Below are positions 16,783 to 22,262 of a DNA stretch of 22,262 bases, in pieces; position 1 is the stretch's first letter, and every line of letters starts with the position of its first letter. The stretch is from Chloroflexota bacterium. GTDB taxonomy: Bacteria > Chloroflexota > Anaerolineae > Promineifilales > Promineifilaceae. The position numbers and the translations under genes were made by a program. The notes below the pieces were generated by a model. It ran no database searches. It was given only the letters and a program-made list of their open reading frames with translations, and was not told the DNA's origin. The stretch is from positions 1-22,262 of the forward strand of contig QQUD01000654.1 of assembly GCA_008501785.1 (NCBI GenBank), given 5' to 3'.

Positions 16783-16811
16783 TTGTCATGTGTTCTTGGT
16801 TCGGCTAAACT
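16783..16811 (+). promoter_or_regulatory. Candidate promoter giving a leaderless mRNA for the secreted protein
   Basis: TTGTCA (16783-16788) and TAAACT (16806-16811) are 17 nt apart; each matches the sigma-70 consensus in four or five positions. The ATG at 16818 is 7 nt after the -10, where transcription should begin, and no ribosome binding site is present. Confidence 0.45.
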
Positions 16812-16817
16812 CTGTTT

Positions 16818-18158
16818 ATGCGCGTAATTCGACGAGTTTTTCCAATATTGTTGGTGCTGCTAACGGCCGTTATTCTCCTCTACTTCCTCTTCCGCCCAGA
16901 CAGAGGTGCCGCATTTGGCCCTGCTGTCGCCCTTTGCCCGGGTCCAGACCTGTACGGCTACGCCTGTGCCAGCGGCACAGGCTTTGCTTACATCGACGCA
17001 CTTGAAGACACTCACCTTTACGCCGACGAAGGTACAACCGAAATTGCACTGCCCTTTCCTTTCACATTTTACGGAACCACCTACACGACTGTAAACGCCA
17101 GCAGCAACGGCACGATCCACTTTGGCAGCAGCCGCACCAGCTTTGACAATGTTTGCCTCACAAACGGACCTGCCACTGGCATGGGTGACATGATTGCACC
17201 ATTTTGGGATGATTTGAGTCTGCAATTTTTGGGGTATTTGGAAACGGCCGTTTCCGGCACCGTCCCGAATCGCATCTTCATCATCGAATGGGACGATGTG
17301 CCGCGCTTTGGTGATGACGAAGACCGCGTCACCTTTGAAGTGCAGTTATTTGAAAACAGCAACGACATCCTCTTTTTGTATGAAGATGTATCTCTTTTTG
17401 AAGGCAACAACGGCAGCAGCGCCACCATTGGCCTGCAATCTGAGCGCCAAGGCGTGACCTTGCAGCATAGCTGCAACCAGCCCGCCGTTGCCGACGCCAC
17501 TCGGTTACGCTTCACCCATCCCGCAGAAGCCAACGCTGACCTCGGTTTGGAAGTCGTTCTTGACACTATTCCAGCCCCTACTGTGACCACAGCAAAAGGG
17601 GATGTGCAAGAACTGGTGACGCAGTTAAACACACGCGGCCAAGCAGCACTAACCCAACTAAACGCACATTGGCTCAACCAATCACCACCCCGCACCTCAT
17701 CGTGGGAATGGGTGGATTTGACGGGAAACGGCCGTTCTGACCTCATCCTCCTGCAACACAGCACAGCACAATTCCCTAACGAAACCTCGTTATCGGTACT
17801 CACCCAATCTGACACGCAAGAAATGAGTGCTGGATTGGTACACGCGTTTTCGACACGGGAAACGGCCGTTTCGTCCATCGAACTCGTCGAGATTGCTGAC
17901 TTGACGCAGGATGGCGTGATGGATGCATTACTGTTGGATAGTGAGCAAAGGGTGTTTGTGGTAACGGCCGTTACGGGCACACTCCAACTCATCCCCATCC
18001 CCGAACAATGCAGCGGCAGTCTCGGCATCATCGACACCAACAACGATGGCATCCCCGAAATCGTCCGCGACAACTGCCAATCCCCAGGCCGCACCGCCTA
18101 CCAATGGGCAGAAACTGACTTCAAGATTGGGGACTATGGACTAGGGAATGGGGACTAA
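16818..18158 (+). CDS. Secreted or membrane-tethered beta-sandwich protein with FG-GAP-like repeats
   Basis: The 446-aa protein begins with basic residues and a hydrophobic segment (about 7-26), a signal anchor or signal peptide. Residues about 45-230 form a beta-rich domain (FPFTFYGTTYTTVNASSNGT, then PFWDD and an IIEWDDVP strand), as found in many bacterial extracellular proteins. The C-terminal part has FG-GAP/integrin-like calcium loops: DLTGNGRSD (from 300), DLTQDGVMD (from 361) and DTNNDGIPE (from 406). Role unknown, probably extracellular binding. Five copies of AACGGCCGTT lie in this gene. The final codons come from a degenerate G-rich heptamer repeat, so the true C-terminus may have been altered by repeat growth. 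Confidence 0.72.
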   Translation: MRVIRRVFPILLVLLTAVILLYFLFRPDRGAAFGPAVALCPGPDLYGYACASGTGFAYIDALEDTHLYADEGTTEIALPFPFTFYGTTYTTVNASSNGTIHFGSSRTSFDNVCLTNGPATGMGDMIAPFWDDLSLQFLGYLETAVSGTVPNRIFIIEWDDVPRFGDDEDRVTFEVQLFENSNDILFLYEDVSLFEGNNGSSATIGLQSERQGVTLQHSCNQPAVADATRLRFTHPAEANADLGLEVVLDTIPAPTVTTAKGDVQELVTQLNTRGQAALTQLNAHWLNQSPPRTSSWEWVDLTGNGRSDLILLQHSTAQFPNETSLSVLTQSDTQEMSAGLVHAFSTRETAVSSIELVEIADLTQDGVMDALLLDSEQRVFVVTAVTGTLQLIPIPEQCSGSLGIIDTNNDGIPEIVRDNCQSPGRTAYQWAETDFKIGDYGLGNGD

Positions 18159-18212
18159 TCCTCTGCCCCCATTCCCAAACCCCCAGCCCCACCACCCCCA
18201 TTCCCCACCACC
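18128..18212. repeat. Degenerate G-rich then C-rich heptamer arrays
   Basis: On the + strand GGGGACTA, TGGACTA, GGGAATG and GGGACTA follow each other (18129-18157) across the end of the secreted-protein gene. After TCCTCTG comes a C-rich tract with six C runs (CCCCATT, CCCAAAC, CCCCAGC, CCCACCA and further units). GGGAATGGGG (18144-18153) pairs with CCCCATTCCC (18167-18176), so the junction can fold as a hairpin. The - strand of 18166-18206 could form a G-quadruplex. Confidence 0.55.
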
Positions 18213-18292
18213 AATTCTTAAAAAAACTTGCAAAGAGCCACTGAAAAAGATACTATGCCCAAAAATTGGACCTGACACGGAGAGTAGAGAGG

Positions 18293-19009
18293 ATGTTTGA
18301 AGTAAATGGTGTATATGCAAATCGTAGGGGAAGATATACTGTTTTGGCAGTGAATCCGCCCAAAATGAAAGTACGTTACGATGACGGCACAGTGGCCGAT
18401 TTAAAAATCGACTTACAAGAGCGCATTTGGGAAAATATTGCCGTAGAATTTCAAGCACAAGAAGCAAGTCGGCAAGCGCGTGCAGCCCGTCGTCGCCCAG
18501 CCTCCAATGAAAACAGCTATTTCATCAAAGTCATTAGCGTCCTCACCACCGACGAGATGGCTTTTCCAGGCTGGACAGAACAAGTTGTTTTAGAACCACA
18601 GCCACATCAAGATGTCAAAGTTAAATTTGGGGATCGCCTTATTTTTTATGCAATCGAATCCAGAACATTTTTTGCCGTCGCCACCATTACTGGCGAATTG
18701 AAAAAAGCTAATCCCAAAAAATATTTCTACAATCTTGATATGAAAAAAGCTGGCTTCTTCGCCATCGATATTGACGCTTCTGTTGACGATCTAAACAAAG
18801 GTGCAGAGGTTGAGTTCATTGAACTGGAAACACAACCTAAATTCAAGAATCTACGCCTGGAAGCAGAGACTTATCTAGAAATTAATGAAGATGACTTTGA
18901 ACTGTTGGCCGAATTGCTCACAGAAGTTGTCGAAGATGATGATGATGAAGATGACGACATCGACGAGGTTGTTGACGAAGACACCTTCATAGAGGACAGC
19001 ATTGATTAA
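18293..19009 (+). CDS. Unknown protein with acidic tail, co-transcribed with metG
   Basis: The predicted protein is 238 aa and soluble. Its N-terminus (MFEVNGVYANRRGRYTVLAV, then VRYDDGTVADLKID) looks like a small beta barrel. A Gln/Ala/Arg-rich basic helix follows (about 48-70), then a beta-rich middle part (about 72-185), and the end is almost entirely Asp/Glu (about 208-238). The ATG at 18293 is preferred over the in-frame TTG at 18266 because GGAG (18279-18282) lies 10 nt upstream of it. Its stop codon touches the metG start with no gap, so translation is probably coupled. The family is not recognised; an EVE/PUA-like nucleic-acid-binding fold in the middle part is possible but unproven. 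Confidence 0.7.
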   Translation: MFEVNGVYANRRGRYTVLAVNPPKMKVRYDDGTVADLKIDLQERIWENIAVEFQAQEASRQARAARRRPASNENSYFIKVISVLTTDEMAFPGWTEQVVLEPQPHQDVKVKFGDRLIFYAIESRTFFAVATITGELKKANPKKYFYNLDMKKAGFFAIDIDASVDDLNKGAEVEFIELETQPKFKNLRLEAETYLEINEDDFELLAELLTEVVEDDDDEDDDIDEVVDEDTFIEDSID

Positions 19010-20791
19010 ATGAATGAATACATTCTTGTTTGTGTAGCATGGCCTTACGCCAACGCCGATATTCACCAGGGAAACGTCACCGGCTCCTACCTGCCTGCGG
19101 ACATCTACGCCCGCTTCCATCGCCTGCGTGGGAACCATGTGCTCATGGTTTCTGGCTCAGACAGCCACGGCACCCCCGTCACCGTTCGCGCTGAAGAAGA
19201 AGGCAAAACGGCCGAGGAAGTGTTTGGATACTATCATGACCGTTTTCTCGAACTCTTTCAGCAAATGGGGCTGACCTACGACCTGTTCACTCACACCGAC
19301 ACCGAAAACCACCATCAGGTTTCCCAGGATGTCTTCACATCGCTGCTCAAAAACGGCTACATGTATCAGCAAGTTACACAGCAAATGTATTCGCCCAGCA
19401 CCAATCGCTTCTTGCCGGACCGCTATGTGGAAGGCACCTGCCCCAACTGCGGCTATGAACGCGCCCGTGGCGACCAGTGCGACAACTGCAACAAGCTGTT
19501 TGATAGCGCCTCTGAATTGAAAGACCCGCACAGCAAACTCGACCACAGCGCCCTTGAACTGCGCGACACTGAGCATTACTTCATCGATCTGCCCAAAATT
19601 GCTGAGGATGGGTTGTTAGACTGGATTAGAGAAGGCAAAGAGCATTGGCGGCCGCAAGTTATCAACTTTGCCCGAAACTTTATCGAGCAAGGGTTGATTG
19701 GTCGTGCCGTGACACGCGACATGAACTGGGGCATCAACGTGCCGGTTGAAGGGTATGAGGGCAAAGTGCTCTACGTTTGGTTTGAAGCCGTCATTGGCTA
19801 CCTGTCGGCATCTGTCGAATGGGCCAAAAACAATGGCACACCCGACGCATGGCGCAACTGGTGGCACAATGAGAATGCACGGGCTTCCTACTTCATTGGC
19901 AAGGACAATATTCCGTTCCATGCCGTGATGTGGCCTGCGCAGTTGCTCGGAGCCAAAGGGCTATACAGCGACAATCCTGAACAAGGGCTGAATCTGCCTT
20001 ACGATGTGCCTGCGAATGAGTTTATGAACATGGAAGGGCGCAAGATTAGTGGCTCTATGAATTGGGGGGTATGGATGTTAGATGCGTTGGAACGGCATGA
20101 CCCGGATCCGTTAAGGTATTATTTAACGGCCGTTATGCCCGAAACCCGCGACTCTGACTGGAGCTGGCAAGGTTACGTAGACCGCAACAACGCCGAACTC
20201 GTCGGCAACTGGGGCAACCTCGTCAATCGTGTACTCAACATGACCAAACGCTACTTCAAAGGCGAAGTCCCCGACCCTGGTGAACTCACCAGTCAGGACA
20301 CCGACCTGCTCAACGCCATCGACGCTGGCTTCGAAACCGTCGCCAATTTGTACGATGCCTGTAAATTCCGCGCCGTTGTGCAGGAAAACCTGCGCCTGTC
20401 GTCGCTGGTAAACACCTACCTCGAAGAAACCAAGCCGTGGACCGCCGCCAAAACAGACATGGTTGCCACCGCCCGCTCACTCTACACATCCATCCAGGCG
20501 ATCAACGCGCTCAAGCTGTTCTGGGCACCCATTTTGCCCTACACCAGCCAAAGTTTACACGAAATGCTCGGTTATGAAGATGTGCTATTTGGCGACCAAG
20601 TTGTGGAAACCTACGAAGAAGCTACTCGCAGCCACATTGGCCTCACCTACAAAAACGGCCTAGAACGCAACATCTGGCAGCGCACCGACATCCCCGTCGG
20701 CCACCAGCTCCCCAAACCCAAGCCCCTCTTCAAAAAGCTAGACCCATCCGTCGTTGAAGACGAACTAGCCCGCCTGGGGCAAAAGAGCTAA
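19010..20791 (+). CDS. metG: Methionyl-tRNA synthetase
   Basis: The 593-aa class I synthetase charges tRNA-Met with methionine. The ATP-binding HIGH motif is present as HQGN (H19-N22) in PYANADIHQGNVTGSYLPAD. The zinc knuckle is C144, C147, C157 and C160 (CPNCGYERARGDQCDNC). The second ATP motif is K345-S349, KISGS instead of KMSKS, in NMEGRKISGS. The catalytic core contains VYVWFEAVIGYLSASVEW-like sequence and DNIPFHAVMWPAQLL. The anticodon-binding helices run from about 410 to the end; there is no C-terminal EMAP/Trbp111 tRNA-binding domain. The four-cysteine zinc type and the KISGS variant resemble the archaeal-like MetG group. The gene starts right at the stop of the previous gene and has no own ribosome binding site. 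Confidence 0.93.
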   Translation: MNEYILVCVAWPYANADIHQGNVTGSYLPADIYARFHRLRGNHVLMVSGSDSHGTPVTVRAEEEGKTAEEVFGYYHDRFLELFQQMGLTYDLFTHTDTENHHQVSQDVFTSLLKNGYMYQQVTQQMYSPSTNRFLPDRYVEGTCPNCGYERARGDQCDNCNKLFDSASELKDPHSKLDHSALELRDTEHYFIDLPKIAEDGLLDWIREGKEHWRPQVINFARNFIEQGLIGRAVTRDMNWGINVPVEGYEGKVLYVWFEAVIGYLSASVEWAKNNGTPDAWRNWWHNENARASYFIGKDNIPFHAVMWPAQLLGAKGLYSDNPEQGLNLPYDVPANEFMNMEGRKISGSMNWGVWMLDALERHDPDPLRYYLTAVMPETRDSDWSWQGYVDRNNAELVGNWGNLVNRVLNMTKRYFKGEVPDPGELTSQDTDLLNAIDAGFETVANLYDACKFRAVVQENLRLSSLVNTYLEETKPWTAAKTDMVATARSLYTSIQAINALKLFWAPILPYTSQSLHEMLGYEDVLFGDQVVETYEEATRSHIGLTYKNGLERNIWQRTDIPVGHQLPKPKPLFKKLDPSVVEDELARLGQKS

Positions 20792-20800
20792 CAATCCACA

Positions 20801-20887
20801 TGTCATTTCGACGAGTCTTCGAGGAGAAATCCCAACGTACTTACCTGATAAAATTGTAGGGATTTCTCGGAGGACCTCGAAATGACA
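20801..20887. repeat. REP-like imperfect inverted repeat between metG and the NACHT gene
   Basis: TGTCATTTCGA (20801-20811) pairs with TCGAAATGACA (20877-20887), and GAGAAATCCC (20824-20833) with GGGATTTCTC (20859-20868), around a 25-nt loop. Between them GTCTTC (20815-20820) pairs with GAGGAC (20870-20875) with one G-U. The motif TGTCATTTCGA...GAGAAATC is a type of intergenic repeat that recurs in many bacterial genomes. As it lies between convergent genes it may also stop transcription from both sides. Confidence 0.7.
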
Positions 20888-20890
20888 ACC

Positions 20891-22262
20891 TCATGCCGAC
20901 GGCGGCAGCAAAATCTGGTCCTCAATTGCCTGCCAATCCGGCACATACGCCACCTGCAAACACCGCACTAATAAATTGTTTGCCTCTAAGTAACGTATCA
21001 ATTTGTCAACTTGCTCCTTTGATAAATCAGTCCAGGGAGCCACTTCATCATCCTCAATCGAGATATTGCGATTAATATCCCACTGATCCCATAGCGCCAC
21101 TATAATTGTGTCCAATTTTTTAGAGAAAGCATGCCATAATTTTTGCTTAGGATTTCCCTCAGGCACTTCAAACAGGTCCAGTTTTACAGGTTGTTCAAGC
21201 AATTCCAAATCCTTAGACAGTTTATCTAGACCCAAGGTGCGGGAATGGGTGAGGGCGCAATTGCGGACATGGGCGAGGGAGTTGTCAAAGGCGTGGGATT
21301 TATCGAAATATCGAACCACGTAGAGGGCTATACCGAGATTTAGAGCACTTTCAAATGCAAGAGAGAGAGCAGGATCAAGGGCGAGAGCGAGAGTGAGGGC
21401 AGTATCACAGGCACGAGCGAGGGTAAGTAATTTATCGAAAACGGGGATGCTATCATTTTCAACAACGAGTTCAAGATCAAGAACACCGTCAAAGATGCCA
21501 GGAAGGTTGTTGAAGATGTATAGGTTATGAAAGAGATCGTTGTAGTGGGTGAAATTGATATTGTTAATGCTTGCAGTACCACGATAAATCAGAATTGCAC
21601 GCACTGCCGCTGCCTTATAAGGTAATGGGAGGCATGTGGTTTTTTCAATAGCCCAATGTAACATGTTGACTAGCTGGATATCACCAACAAACAGTTCGCT
21701 TACTGCTTTCAGGTAAAATTCGCAAAATTCAGTGCTGTCATCCAGCATCCCTGCGGTTAACAAAAATGTCTCGTCCCATCGGTTATCCTCTACAAATTGC
21801 GTCAGCCACGCCACCGAACCGCAGTGTTCATTGTCCACAATGTAACGCGCTACAAAATATTCCTGAAGCGTCAAATGCGAAAAAGAGTAAATATTGTGTG
21901 CCTGTTCAACAATGAGTCCATGTTGAGTCTCAATAAATTGTAAAATCTTTTCCGCGCTTGAATTTTCCAAACCGGGAACATCATTCAAATATTCATTTAT
22001 CAAACGCACAACAACTCGTTTCTTCAGTAAGTATTCCCCTTTTTCAAAGGCTTTAGCAGCAACGTATGCAAGTATACTTTTAACATGTTCTGAGAGTTTT
22101 TGCTCCACTACGTCCCGTTGGATTTTGCGTTTAGCATCCCACTCTCCTAACAGGGCTGCTACCATTTCTTCATATAACTCATGTTTTTCTTGAGGAACCT
22201 CGTTTAATGCTTCGTAAACTAGACAAATTAACCCCAGCAGCAATGGCACCTGCGCAAGTTCT
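20891..22262 (-). CDS. C-terminal part of a NACHT-family NTPase (5' end beyond window)
   Basis: The frame is open to the right edge: residues ELAQ precede the first start-like codon (GTG, 22249), so the N-terminal part with the Walker motifs is missing. The visible 457 residues begin with PLLLGLICLVYEA, the conserved NPLLL-like winged-helix start after the NACHT ATPase core, and contain YSFSHLTLQEYFVARYI (complement of about 21839-21889), a hallmark of bacterial NACHT proteins. Further on is an Ala/Leu helical repeat region (TLALALDPALSLAFESALNL), as in the C-terminal helical domains of cyanobacterial and other NACHT proteins, and a short acidic end. Such NLR-like ATPases include antiphage defence proteins; the effector and sensor of this one cannot be judged without the missing part. 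Confidence 0.82.
   Translation of the reverse strand, partial: ELAQVPLLLGLICLVYEALNEVPQEKHELYEEMVAALLGEWDAKRKIQRDVVEQKLSEHVKSILAYVAAKAFEKGEYLLKKRVVVRLINEYLNDVPGLENSSAEKILQFIETQHGLIVEQAHNIYSFSHLTLQEYFVARYIVDNEHCGSVAWLTQFVEDNRWDETFLLTAGMLDDSTEFCEFYLKAVSELFVGDIQLVNMLHWAIEKTTCLPLPYKAAAVRAILIYRGTASINNINFTHYNDLFHNLYIFNNLPGIFDGVLDLELVVENDSIPVFDKLLTLARACDTALTLALALDPALSLAFESALNLGIALYVVRYFDKSHAFDNSLAHVRNCALTHSRTLGLDKLSKDLELLEQPVKLDLFEVPEGNPKQKLWHAFSKKLDTIIVALWDQWDINRNISIEDDEVAPWTDLSKEQVDKLIRYLEANNLLVRCLQVAYVPDWQAIEDQILLPPSA

Larger units (their letters stand above)
514..20133. repeat. Dispersed palindrome ACGGCCGT, 17 copies (HIP1-like)
   Basis: First bases of the copies: 514, 2281, 6378, 7920, 8697, 10066, 11933, 13312, 13929, 14198, 16217, 16863, 17244, 17728, 17862, 17964, 20126. 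Eleven extend to AACGGCCGTT (7920, 8697, 11933, 13312, 14198, 16863, 17244, 17728, 17862, 17964, 20126). All but the copy at 6378 lie in genes. Related near-copies (TCGGCCGT 5557; ACGGCCGA 15120 and 19208; ACGGCCGC 3367) and four GCGGCCGC sites (3223, 6606, 8547, 19648) also occur. Confidence 0.85.

Noticed and set aside
17081..18094. 337-aa open frame on the - strand
   Set aside because: It is fully antisense to the secreted-protein gene, which has a signal segment and calcium-loop motifs. The antisense product is Ser/Val/Cys-rich with no recognisable domain.
13584..18212. CRISPR array
   Set aside because: The repeats are 7 nt, contiguous and without spacers, and no cas gene is present.
18266..18292. 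TTG start for the gene before metG
   Set aside because: The ATG at 18293 has GGAG at a good distance; the TTG has no ribosome binding site.
3223..19655. Four GCGGCCGC sites as a separate repeat
   Set aside because: They share only the CGGCCG core with the main palindrome and are too few to treat as an independent family.

Overview
The window looks like a piece of a bacterial chromosome of moderate GC content. It most resembles a Chloroflexota genome of the Anaerolineae/Ardenticatenia type. That placement is an inference from a MutL/GlmL-like ATPase paired with a barrel-sandwich protein, a Thr/Pro/Ala-rich LPXTG surface protein, TPR/zinc-ribbon membrane proteins, an archaeal-type MetG lookalike and a large NACHT ATPase; no rRNA or other marker gene fixes it. 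All complete genes read on the + strand. Only the partial NACHT gene at the right edge is on the - strand, convergent with metG.

Layout. Positions 1-3014 hold the tail of a membrane protein, a MutL-like ASKHA ATPase and a barrel-sandwich/SH3-like protein, with overlapping stop and start codons (one operon). Two look-alike hairpins separate them from a 200-aa LPXTG surface protein (3157-3759), which is followed by a strong hairpin. From 3936 to 6290 lies a hybrid sensor kinase made of two tandem receiver-kinase units, the second kinase being degenerate. From 6462 to 9786 there is an envelope-flavoured group: a PspA/IM30 homologue, a 408-bp structured gap, a TPR/zinc-ribbon/membrane protein and a membrane-anchored coiled-coil protein. 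From 9993 to 12886 come housekeeping genes: rplI, rodZ-like and rimO. From 12999 to 14362 are a TlpA-like thioredoxin and a divergent Lgt-like membrane protein. A BarA-like hybrid kinase follows (14472-16736), then a secreted beta-sandwich/FG-GAP-like protein (16818-18158), an acidic-tailed unknown protein directly abutting metG (18293-20791), a REP-like inverted repeat, and the NACHT ATPase, a candidate defence gene.

The most striking signal is not a gene. The 8-bp palindrome ACGGCCGT occurs 17 times in 22.3 kb, where about 0.3 is expected by chance, and 11 of these are the 10-mer AACGGCCGTT. Sixteen lie inside genes, in three reading frames. This resembles the HIP1 phenomenon of cyanobacteria with a different sequence. 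Degenerate heptamer arrays, like the STRR repeats of filamentous cyanobacteria, sit at 13584-13625 and 18128-18212. Several genes have no ribosome binding site but a -10-like hexamer 6-8 nt before the start codon, which suggests leaderless transcripts; others have clear GGAG-type sites.
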